A DNA stretch of 6,830 bases. Origin: an uncultured Paracoccaceae bacterium (lineage in GTDB: Bacteria > Pseudomonadota > Alphaproteobacteria > Rhodobacterales > Rhodobacteraceae). The notes under the pieces are model-generated. The model was given only the letters and a program-made list of their open reading frames with translations, was not told the origin of the DNA and did no database searches. The DNA is taken from contig CALEZJ010000546.1 of the NCBI GenBank assembly GCA_937927885.1, positions 1 through 6,830 of the forward strand, given 5' to 3'. Each line of letters begins with the position of its first letter. Position 1 is the first letter of the stretch. Below, one piece after another: positions 1 through 6,074 of this stretch. The translations under genes and the position numbers were made by a program.

Positions 1-656
1 CTTCTGGGCGGAGCCGAGCCGCATCGGCGGCTGGATGAGGCCGCGCGCGACTATCTGGCCGAGGTGCGGCAGGTGCAGCCCGAGGGGCCCTATCTGATCG
101 GCGGGTTTTCAGGCGGGGGGCTGACGGCGCTGGAGATGGCGCGGCAGTTGCAGGCGGCGGGGCAGGAGGTGCGGCTGCTGACACTGCTGGACACGCCGGT
201 GCCGATGCGCCCGCATCTGACGCGCGCCGACAAGGCGATGATCAAGCTGCACGAGTTCCGCCGCAAGGGGCCGGGGTATCTGCGCGAATGGCTGGAAAAC
301 CGCCGCGCCTGGAAGGAAGAGCTGGCGCAACGCGGCGACGAGGGCGCCGAGACGGGCGGGTTCCACAACCGCGCCATCGAGGCCGCATTCCGCGACGCCT
401 TGCCGCATGTGGCGATGGCCGAATACCGCGGGCCGGTGGCGCTGTTCCGCCCCTGGATCGGCACTGGAGGGTGACGGGCGGGCGCTGGGTGAGCCGGGCC
501 AAGGAATATGTGCTGCCCGACAACGACTGGTCGCGCTGGATGCCGGATCTGGGCGTGCATGAGGTGCCGGGCGACCATGACAGCATGGTGCTGGAACCGA
601 ACGTGCGGGTGATGGTGGCGAAACTGCGCGCGCTGATCGCGGAGGGCGAGGAATGA
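1..656 (+). CDS. Type I thioesterase domain (NRPS-associated), 5'-truncated, with an apparent frameshift
   Basis: This is the C-terminal part of an alpha/beta-hydrolase thioesterase, which releases a finished peptide from a carrier protein by hydrolysis or cyclisation. Frame 1 is open from the window edge and shows the nucleophile elbow GFSGGG (Ser codon 109-111) after QPEGPYLIGG, then LLDTP with the likely catalytic Asp at 190-192. The expected catalytic His lies in PGDHDS (codon 576-578), but in frame 3. Frame 1 ends at a TGA at 472-474, and frame 3 carries the rest (VTGGRWVSRAKEYVLPDNDW onward) to a TGA at 654-656. One extra C in the run at 450-453 would join both halves without gap. The distal frame overlaps the next start as ATGA, which supports it as the true coding frame. 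The start is outside the window; the GTG at 64 is internal. It is probably the terminal domain of an upstream NRPS, but a stand-alone TE cannot be excluded. As read, the enzyme would lack its His. Confidence 0.85.
450..453 (+). other. Apparent -1 frameshift in a CCCC run inside the thioesterase
   Basis: The thioesterase coding signal moves from frame 1 to frame 3 here. Upstream, GGPVALFRP is in frame 1. Downstream, LDRHWRVTGGRW is in frame 3. A fifth C would give continuous ALFRPLDRHW. It may be a homopolymer sequencing or assembly error, or a genuine inactivating deletion; the window alone cannot separate these. No slippery heptamer or obvious stimulatory hairpin suggests programmed frameshifting. 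Confidence 0.8.
641..645 (+). promoter_or_regulatory. Ribosome binding site GGAGG for the glycosyltransferase
   Basis: GGAGG lies seven bases before the ATG at 653, inside the last codons of the thioesterase. It supports that start, and with the ATGA stop/start overlap it points to coupled translation. Confidence 0.7.
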
Positions 657-1591
657 GCAGCGTCCATTGCGTGATCCTGAACTGGCGCACGGCCGAGATG
701 ACGAAGCGCGCCGTCGAGGCGGCGCTGGTCGCGATGGAGGGGATCGAGGGCGCCATCACGGTTGTGGACAACGACAGCCGGGATGGCAGTTTCGAGGCGC
801 TGTCGGCGGTGGGCTGGCCGCGCGTGCGGGTGCTGCAATCGGGGCGCAACGGGGGATACGGCGCGGGGAACAACCACGGCATCCGCGCCGGGCTGCCGGA
901 CGGGACGCAGCCGGATTATGTCTATATCCTGAACTCGGACGCCTTTCCGGCACCAGATGCGATCCGGATGCTGGTGGCCTATCTGGACGCCCATCCCGAG
1001 GCCGGTTTTGCGGGAAGCCATATCCACGGCCCCGAGGGCGAGCCGCATACGACCGCGTTCAGGTTCCCCTCGATCGCCAGCGAATTCGAGGGGGCGGCGC
1101 AGACGGGGCCGATCTCGCGCCTGCTGCGGCGGCATATCGTGGCGCCCCCCTTGCCGCAGGTGACAACGCGGGTCGACTGGGTCGCCGGGGCCAGCGTGCT
1201 GATGCGCCGCAGCATGCTGGATGCCATCGGACTGTTTGACGAGGTGTTTTTCCTGTATTTCGAGGAGACCGACCTGTTCCTGCGCGGCGCGCGGGCCGGG
1301 TGGCAGGCGGTCTATGTGGTGGAAAGCCGCGTGATGCATATCGGATCGGTCAGCACGGGGATGAAGGAATGGCGGCGCGTGCCGGCCTACTGGTTCGCCT
1401 CGCGTCGGCATTATTTCGAAAAGAACCATGGGCGGGTCTATGCGCTGGCGGCGCTGGGCGCGCATGTGGCGGGTCTGGGCATCCATGGGCTGCGGGTGCT
1501 GGTCGGGCGCAAGAAGCCCCATACTCCGCCATATTTTTTCCGCGATCTTGTGAAACACAGTCTGGGAACGCGCCGACCCCAGGAGAGTTAG
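653..1591 (+). CDS. Family 2 glycosyltransferase (WbbL-like, rhamnosyltransferase type)
   Basis: This is a 312-residue GT-A fold enzyme that should transfer a sugar from a nucleotide-activated donor, acting in the cytosol or at the inner membrane face. It has the family order: CVILNWR strand (6-12), VVDNDSRDGS nucleotide-binding loop (37-46), NGGYGAGNN (66-74), LNSDAFP at 93-99 in the place of the metal-binding DXD, WVAGASVLMRR (176-186), and the acceptor/catalytic stretch FDEVFFLYFEETDLFLR (195-211), ending with MHIGSVST (228-235). Length fits single-domain WbbL-type enzymes and there is no convincing transmembrane segment. A GGAGG ribosome site and four-base overlap with the thioesterase fix the start; its stop is one base before the NRPS start. 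In this operon it may glycosylate the peptide product, but the donor and acceptor cannot be read from sequence, and a surface-polysaccharide role remains possible. Confidence 0.9.
   Translation: MSSVHCVILNWRTAEMTKRAVEAALVAMEGIEGAITVVDNDSRDGSFEALSAVGWPRVRVLQSGRNGGYGAGNNHGIRAGLPDGTQPDYVYILNSDAFPAPDAIRMLVAYLDAHPEAGFAGSHIHGPEGEPHTTAFRFPSIASEFEGAAQTGPISRLLRRHIVAPPLPQVTTRVDWVAGASVLMRRSMLDAIGLFDEVFFLYFEETDLFLRGARAGWQAVYVVESRVMHIGSVSTGMKEWRRVPAYWFASRRHYFEKNHGRVYALAALGAHVAGLGIHGLRVLVGRKKPHTPPYFFRDLVKHSLGTRRPQES
1581..1585 (+). promoter_or_regulatory. Ribosome binding site AGGAG for the NRPS gene
   Basis: AGGAG sits seven bases before the ATG at 1593, at the end of the glycosyltransferase gene, whose TAG (1589-1591) is separated from the ATG by one base. 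It supports 1593 as the start, which also gives the expected first strand of a formyltransferase (FSCVLIGN). Confidence 0.7.
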
Positions 1592-1592
1592 G

Positions 1593-2417
1593 ATGACCCC
1601 GTTTTCATGTGTGCTGATCGGCAATGAATCGCTGCTGGTCGAATGCGCCAAGGTCCTGCTGCGGCGAGGCCATGCGGTCCATGCCGTCGCCAGCCGCAAC
1701 GCCGAGGTGATCGCCTGGGCCGAGGGCGCGGGCCTGACCGTGGTCGCGCCGGGCAAGGGGATCGAGGAGCGGATCACCGGCGGGTTCGACTGGCTTTTGT
1801 CGATCGCCAACCTGTCGCTGCTGCCCGAAGCGCTGATCGCACGCGCGCGAATGGGCGCGGTGAATTTCCACGACGGCCCGCTGCCGCGCTATGCCGGGCT
1901 GAATGCGCCGGTCTGGGCAAAGCTGAACGGCGAGACCCGTCACGCGGTGACCTGGCACCGGATCGAGGCCGGGATCGACGAGGGCCGCATCCTGGAGCAG
2001 GCGGCGTTCGAGATTTCGGACGACGACACGGCCTTTTCGCTGAACGCGCGCGCCTATGCGGCGGCGATCGAGAGTTTTCCGGCCGTCATGGCGGCGATGG
2101 AGCGCGGCGAGGCCGGACGCCCGCAGGACCTGTCGCAGCGCAGCCTGTTCTTGCGCGATGACCGCCCGGCGATGGCAGCACGGCTGGATTTCCGCCGTCC
2201 AGTGGCCGATCTGGTGCGACTGGTGCGGGGGCTGGATCACGGCGGGTATTGGAACCCGTTGGCGCTGCCAAAGATCGAGACCGCGCGGGGGGTGTTTGCG
2301 GTCGGTCAGGCCGAATCCGTGCCGGGGCAGGGTGTGCCGGGGCAGGTTCTGGTGGCAGGCGACGAGCCCGTGGTGGCCTGCGCGGATGGCGCGGTGCGGC
2401 TGTCGGGGCTGACCTGC
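1593..2417 (+). other. Formyltransferase domain of the NRPS (residues about 1-275)
   Basis: This resembles methionyl-tRNA formyltransferase and the N-terminal F domain of LgrA, which use 10-formyltetrahydrofolate to formylate an amine. The catalytic set is present: N91 and H93 in VNFHDGPLPRYAG (90-102) and D129 in EAGIDEGRIL (125-134). The usual SLLP loop of Fmt reads GPLP here, which I recall as typical of NRPS-fused versions. Residues about 200-275 (LVRLVRGLDHGGYWNP, then GQVLVAGDEPVVACADGAVRL) match the Fmt C-terminal subdomain, so the unit looks complete. The likely substrate is the aminoacyl group on the downstream carrier protein, by analogy only. Confidence 0.88.
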
Positions 2418-5400
2418 CTGGGCGGATTGCCGGTGCGCGATGCGGTGACGGCGGGCGAGGTGCTGGCGGCGCCGGGCCCTGTCCTGACCGAGGTGCTGGC
2501 GGCAGTGGTTTCCGGCGACCGGGTCTGGCGCAAGGCGTTGAAGGAATTCACGCCTGCCGAACTGGTTGGCACGGGGCAGGGTGGGGGCGAAAGGGACTTG
2601 GGCACCGTGGACCCCGTGCAGGCGGTAGCGGTGATGGCGGCCTATGTTCCGGGCGGATGGGCGCTGATGACCGGGGCGACAGCGCGCCTCCATCAGGCCG
2701 CGCCGGGCTATGTGGCGGGCTGGGTGCCGATGGCGATTGCGGGCCAGACCGTCGCCGACAAGGCGGGCTCGGCGCGGGCCGCGCTGGCACTGGCCGAGGC
2801 GCATCCCTCCTATGCCAGCGACCTGATCGGGCGCGACCCGGCGCTGATGCCGGTCAAGACCCCGGCGCTGGGCCTGTCGCTGACCGGCGAGCGGATCGCG
2901 GGAACGGCGCTGTGCCTTGTCCAGGGCGCTGACGGGCTGCGGCTGGTGGCCGATCCGGCACAGGTGGACGCGGCGACGCTGGATCTGTTCGCGGCCCGGA
3001 TCGCCGAGGTCACCGACGGGTCGGACCTGCTTTGCAGCACCGATCGCGCGGTTCTGGCGCGGCTGAACGATACGGCGACGGCGTTCGACAATCGCACACT
3101 GACCGCGCTGTTTCAGGATCAGGTCGCGCGCACGCCCGGTGCCACCGCGCTGGTGTTCGAGGGGCAAAGCCTGACCTATGCGCAACTGAACGCCCGCGCC
3201 AATCAGGTGGCGCATGTGCTGCGGGGGATGGGGGTGGGGCCGGATGTGCCGGTCGCCCTGTGCACGCGCCGGTCGCCCGATCTGCTGGTGGGCGCGCTGG
3301 GCATCCTGAAGGCGGGTGGCGCCTATGTGCCGATGGACCCGTCCTATCCGGCCGAGCGTCTGGCGCATTTCCTGACCGACAGCGCGGCGCCGGTGGTGGT
3401 GACGCAATCGGGGCTGGTGGATGCGCTGCCGCCGCATGCGGCCGAACTGCTGGTGCTGGACACGGACACGCGGCTGGCATCGGCGCCCCAGACAAACCCG
3501 GAGGGCGGGGCCACACCGGAGAACCTCGCGTATCTCATCTACACCTCGGGCTCGACGGGTCTGCCGAAGGGCGTGATGGTCGAACACCGCAATGTCGCCA
3601 ATTTCTTTGCCGGGATGGATGCGCGCATCGATCACGCGGCGGGGTCGGTCTGGCTGGCGGTCACTTCGTTGAGTTTTGACATTTCGGTGCTGGAACTGTT
3701 CTGGACGCTGTCGCGGGGGTTCACGCTGGTGCTGACCTCGGACGAGGACCGGATGATGGTTTCGGGCGGGTCGCTGGCGATCAGCGAAAAGCCGATGGAG
3801 TTCAGCCTGTTCTACTGGGGCAACGATGATGGCCCGGGCCCGCGCAAATACGAATTGCTGCTGGAAGGGGCGAAATTCGCCGATACCCACGGGTTCAAGG
3901 CGGTCTGGACCCCCGAACGCCATTTCCACGCCTTTGGCGGCCCTTATCCGAATCCCTCGGTGACCGGCGCGGCGGTTGCGGCGGTGACGAAGAACATCGA
4001 CGTGCGCTCGGGCAGCGTGGTGGCGCCGCTGCATCACCCGCTGAGGATCGCCGAGGAATGGGCGGTCATCGACAACCTGACCAACGGGCGTGCCGGGCTG
4101 GGGATCGCCAGCGGCTGGCATCCGGTCGATTTCGTGCTGCGGCCCGAGAATGCCCCGCCGAACAACAAGGCGGCGATGTTCGACACGATCGACAAGGTCC
4201 GGCGCCTGTGGCGCGGCGAGGAGGTGGCGTTTGACCGCGGCAATGGCGAGATGGTCCCGGTGCAATCGTTGCCCCGTCCGGTGTCGAAGGAACTGCCGCT
4301 GTGGCTGACGATTGCCGGCAACCCCGACACCTGGCGCGAAGCGGGCGAGATCGGCGCCAATGTGCTGACGCATCTTCTGGGCCAGTCCATCGACGAGGTC
4401 GCGGGCAAGATCCGGATCTATCACGAGGCTTTGCGCAAGGCCGGGCATGATCCGAAGGATTTCGCCGTCACGCTGATGCTGCATTCCTATGTGGCCCGCA
4501 CGCGCGAGATTGCCCGCGAAACGGCGCGCGGACCGATGAAGTCGTATCTTCTGGCCGCCGCCGGACTGGTCAAGCAATACGCCTGGGCCTTCCCCGCGTT
4601 CAAGAAACCGAAGGGCGTGTCGAATCCGATGGATATCGATCTGCGCACCCTCAGCCAGGATGAGGTGGACGGCATTCTCGACTATGCCTTCAACCGGTAT
4701 TTCGAGGAATCCGGTCTCTTTGGCACCGTCGAGGATTGCCTGCGCCGGGTTGAGCATCTGAAGACCATCGGCGTGACCGAGATCGGCTGCCTGATCGATT
4801 ACGGCATTCCGACCAACCTCGTGCTGGAGGGACTTTTTCCGCTGGCCGAGGTGGTCAGGCGCGCCAATGCGCCCAGCACGCTGGCGCCGGACGATTTCTC
4901 GCTGGCGGCGCAGATCCAGCGGCACGGCGTGACGCATCTGCAATGCACGCCCTCGATGGCGCGCATGTTGACCAGCAATGACGAGGCCCGCGCCGCCTTG
5001 TCACACGTGAAACATCTGCTGATCGGCGGCGAGGCGCTGCCCGGGGCGCTGGCGGCGGATCTGGCCGCCATCACCGGGGCGCCGGTCCAGAACATGTATG
5101 GACCGACCGAGACCACGATCTGGTCGACCAGTGCGCTGTCGCGCGGTGGCGAAGGGGTGGTGGGGATCGGCACGCCGATTGCCAATACCTCGCTGCATGT
5201 GCTGGACGCCGATCAGCGCCCGGTCCCGTTGGGACAGGAAGGCGAATTGTGGATCGGCGGCGCCGGGGTGACGCGCGGCTATTGGCGGCGCGAGGCGCTG
5301 ACCGCGGAGCGCTTTGTCCGGATCGGTGGCGAGCGGCTTTATCGCACCGGCGATCTGGTGCGGGTGCGGGCGGATGGCGGGATCGACTTCCTCGGCCGGG

Positions 5401-6074
5401 CGGATCACCAGGTGAAGATCCGCGGCTATCGGATCGAACTGGGCGAGATCGAGAGCGTGCTGGACACCCTGCCCGGCGTCATCCAGAGCGTGGTGATCGC
5501 GCGCGAGGATCAGCCGGGCGACGTGCGGCTGGTGGCCTATGTCACCGGCTCGGCCGATGGGTCGATGTTGAAAGCGGTGCTGGCCGAGAGGCTTCCCGCG
5601 CATATGGTTCCGGCGCATGTGCTGCGGCTGGACAGTTTCCCGCTGACGCCCAACAAGAAGATCGACCGCAAGGCCCTGCCCGCGCCCGGACTGGTGCGCG
5701 CCGCGGTGATCGCGCCGCCGCTGGCCGCCAATGCCGGCGACACGCTGACCCGGATTGCCGCAGTCTGGCGGCACGTTCTGGGGCTGGCCGAGGTCAAGCC
5801 GGGCGACAACTTTTTCCAGCTCGGCGGCCATTCGTTGCTGGCAGTGCAGGCGCATCGCGAAATCCGCGAGGTTTTGGGCCTGCCCGGACTGTCGATCACC
5901 GACGTGTTCCGCTTTCCGGTGCTGTCGGCGCTGGCCGGGCATATCGACAGCCGCCTGCGGCCCAGCGCGCCAACGCCGGAAACCCCGGTCGATGACGGCG
6001 CCGCGCGCGAGCGTCAGGATGCGATGTCGCGCCGCCGGATGATGCGGGCGGAACGGCTGGGCAAGACCGGGTGA
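1593..6074 (+). CDS. NRPS: formyltransferase - half condensation - adenylation interrupted by luciferase-like monooxygenase - carrier protein
   Basis: This 1493-residue synthetase should activate one amino acid, probably glycine, hold it on its carrier domain, and formylate and/or oxidise it. Domains in order: formyltransferase (about 1-275), C-terminal half of a condensation domain (about 340-478), A-domain N part with motifs A1-A4 (about 500-712), flavin monooxygenase (about 733-1090), A-domain C part with A5-A10 (about 1095-1365), carrier protein (about 1380-1455) and a basic tail. A3 (YTSGSTGLPKG), A5 (MYGPTETT), A7 (YRTGDL) and the A10 lysine (K1356) are intact, so adenylation should work. 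There is no HHxxxDG condensation motif and no thioesterase, so the product must be passed to a partner. The architecture fits the family known to me as MupA/Atu3671-type, named for an Agrobacterium tumefaciens siderophore-cluster protein. It resembles the LgrA initiation module with an added oxygenase. The gene is coupled to both neighbours; function assignment beyond domain level is inference. Confidence 0.93.
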   Translation: MTPFSCVLIGNESLLVECAKVLLRRGHAVHAVASRNAEVIAWAEGAGLTVVAPGKGIEERITGGFDWLLSIANLSLLPEALIARARMGAVNFHDGPLPRYAGLNAPVWAKLNGETRHAVTWHRIEAGIDEGRILEQAAFEISDDDTAFSLNARAYAAAIESFPAVMAAMERGEAGRPQDLSQRSLFLRDDRPAMAARLDFRRPVADLVRLVRGLDHGGYWNPLALPKIETARGVFAVGQAESVPGQGVPGQVLVAGDEPVVACADGAVRLSGLTCLGGLPVRDAVTAGEVLAAPGPVLTEVLAAVVSGDRVWRKALKEFTPAELVGTGQGGGERDLGTVDPVQAVAVMAAYVPGGWALMTGATARLHQAAPGYVAGWVPMAIAGQTVADKAGSARAALALAEAHPSYASDLIGRDPALMPVKTPALGLSLTGERIAGTALCLVQGADGLRLVADPAQVDAATLDLFAARIAEVTDGSDLLCSTDRAVLARLNDTATAFDNRTLTALFQDQVARTPGATALVFEGQSLTYAQLNARANQVAHVLRGMGVGPDVPVALCTRRSPDLLVGALGILKAGGAYVPMDPSYPAERLAHFLTDSAAPVVVTQSGLVDALPPHAAELLVLDTDTRLASAPQTNPEGGATPENLAYLIYTSGSTGLPKGVMVEHRNVANFFAGMDARIDHAAGSVWLAVTSLSFDISVLELFWTLSRGFTLVLTSDEDRMMVSGGSLAISEKPMEFSLFYWGNDDGPGPRKYELLLEGAKFADTHGFKAVWTPERHFHAFGGPYPNPSVTGAAVAAVTKNIDVRSGSVVAPLHHPLRIAEEWAVIDNLTNGRAGLGIASGWHPVDFVLRPENAPPNNKAAMFDTIDKVRRLWRGEEVAFDRGNGEMVPVQSLPRPVSKELPLWLTIAGNPDTWREAGEIGANVLTHLLGQSIDEVAGKIRIYHEALRKAGHDPKDFAVTLMLHSYVARTREIARETARGPMKSYLLAAAGLVKQYAWAFPAFKKPKGVSNPMDIDLRTLSQDEVDGILDYAFNRYFEESGLFGTVEDCLRRVEHLKTIGVTEIGCLIDYGIPTNLVLEGLFPLAEVVRRANAPSTLAPDDFSLAAQIQRHGVTHLQCTPSMARMLTSNDEARAALSHVKHLLIGGEALPGALAADLAAITGAPVQNMYGPTETTIWSTSALSRGGEGVVGIGTPIANTSLHVLDADQRPVPLGQEGELWIGGAGVTRGYWRREALTAERFVRIGGERLYRTGDLVRVRADGGIDFLGRADHQVKIRGYRIELGEIESVLDTLPGVIQSVVIAREDQPGDVRLVAYVTGSADGSMLKAVLAERLPAHMVPAHVLRLDSFPLTPNKKIDRKALPAPGLVRAAVIAPPLAANAGDTLTRIAAVWRHVLGLAEVKPGDNFFQLGGHSLLAVQAHREIREVLGLPGLSITDVFRFPVLSALAGHIDSRLRPSAPTPETPVDDGAARERQDAMSRRRMMRAERLGKTG
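2319..2346 (+). repeat. Short in-frame tandem repeat within the formyltransferase domain
   Basis: The 13-base unit GTGCCGGGGCAGG occurs at 2319-2331 and again at 2334-2346 (period 15), encoding VPGQG-VPGQV at residues 243-252. It lies in a loop of the C-terminal formyltransferase subdomain and looks like a small slippage duplication. Confidence 0.75.
2610..3026 (+). other. Truncated condensation-domain remnant (residues about 340-478)
   Basis: Residues about 377-410 (VPMAIAGQTVADKAGSARAA, then LAEAHPSYASDL) and 436-470 (AGTALCLVQGADGLRLVADP, then ATLDLFAARI) resemble the C-terminal lobe of a condensation domain leading into an A domain. The N-terminal lobe and its HHxxxDG active site are missing: no HH pair occurs between residues 275 and 500. 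It cannot catalyse peptide bond formation in the usual way and probably acts as a structural platform or linker between formyltransferase and A domain. The assignment rests on weak sequence resemblance. Confidence 0.6.
3090..3767 (+). other. Adenylation domain, N-terminal part with motifs A1-A4 (residues about 500-725)
   Basis: A1 LTYAQLNARANQ (527-538), A2 ILKAGGAYVPMDPSYP (571-586), A3 LAYLIYTSGSTGLPKGV (645-661) and A4 SFDISVLELF (694-703) appear in order. The A4 stretch supplies pocket residues D696, I697 and L700, equivalent to GrsA 235, 236 and 239. The fold is then interrupted after about residue 725 by the monooxygenase and resumes at about 1095. Confidence 0.93.
3789..4862 (+). other. 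Luciferase-like flavin monooxygenase embedded in the A domain (residues about 733-1090)
   Basis: This is a complete-looking bacterial-luciferase-type TIM barrel that would use FMNH2 and O2. Signatures are the first strand MEFSLFYWG (735-743), GFKAVWTPERHF (767-778), APLHHPLRIAEEWAVIDNLT (811-830), NGRAGLGIASGWHP (831-844) and the closing repeat FGTVEDCLRRVEHLKTIGV (1043-1061) followed by EIGCLIDYGIP (1063-1073). It matches the group I recall as natural-product LLM domains inserted in A domains (MupA/Atu3671 family). A separate reductase must supply reduced flavin; none is visible here. The expected reaction is hydroxylation of the tethered aminoacyl group at N or C-alpha; sequence alone does not say which. 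Confidence 0.9.
4875..5687 (+). other. Adenylation domain, C-terminal part with motifs A5-A10 (residues about 1095-1365)
   Basis: The A domain resumes with HGVTHLQCTPS (1111-1121), then LLIGGEALPG (1142-1151), A5 NMYGPTETT (1167-1175), A6 GELWIGGAGVTRGYW (1217-1231), A7 YRTGDL (1250-1255), A8 GRADHQVKIRGYRIELGEIE (1268-1287), A9 LPAHMVP (1334-1340) and A10 TPNKKIDRKAL (1352-1362). Pocket residues Q1117, L1143, G1145, M1168, I1176, W1177 and K1356 complete the code DILQLGMIWK, one change from the glycine code DILQLGLIWK. Confidence 0.93.
5730..5957 (+). other. Peptidyl carrier protein domain (residues about 1380-1455)
   Basis: The motif FFQLGGHSLLA (1407-1417) carries the serine S1414 (codon 5832-5834) that receives the 4'-phosphopantetheine arm. 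The helices before it (TLTRIAAVWRHVLGL) and after it (SITDVFRFPVLSALAGHI) are normal, so the carrier should be functional. The PPTase that could prime it is the next gene. Confidence 0.95.
5958..6071 (+). other. Basic C-terminal tail of the NRPS, possible docking segment (residues 1456-1493)
   Basis: After the carrier protein come a Pro/Thr-rich linker (RPSAPTPETPVDD) and a short helix-prone, arginine-rich stretch, AARERQDAMSRRRMMRAERL (1470-1489). No catalytic domain follows. Such tails are compatible with a docking element that hands the loaded carrier to a partner NRPS; this role is inferred from position and composition. Confidence 0.4.

Noticed and set aside
64..474. Complete 136-residue thioesterase starting at GTG 64
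   Set aside because: The frame is open and homologous upstream to base 1 (DEAARDYLAEVRQVQPEG), so 64 is internal, and the stop at 474 results from the frameshift.
288..656. Separate small plus-strand gene ending at 656
   Set aside because: Only the part after about 450 is coding, as the C-terminal end of the frameshifted thioesterase. The residues before that are an out-of-frame reading of thioesterase codons.
242..1810. 522-codon minus-strand open frame opposite the thioesterase and glycosyltransferase
   Set aside because: Same composition artefact; it crosses two well-supported plus-strand genes and has no known motif.
4029..4061. HHPLRIAEE as a condensation-type HHxxxDG motif
   Set aside because: It lies inside the monooxygenase barrel, lacks the DG, and matches the common luciferase-family pattern of a P-R-AEE-A-D strand.
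3768..4871. Monooxygenase segment as a recently inserted mobile element or independent gene
   Set aside because: No terminal repeats, target duplication, stop or start codons flank it. It stays in frame, and the same embedded arrangement is known in other NRPS proteins.
1605..4943. Very long open frame on the minus strand (over 1100 codons) opposite the NRPS
   Set aside because: It is the shadow of a GC-rich gene with strong third-position bias. The predicted protein is rich in Arg, His and Gln with no recognisable domain, while the plus frame carries continuous conserved motifs.
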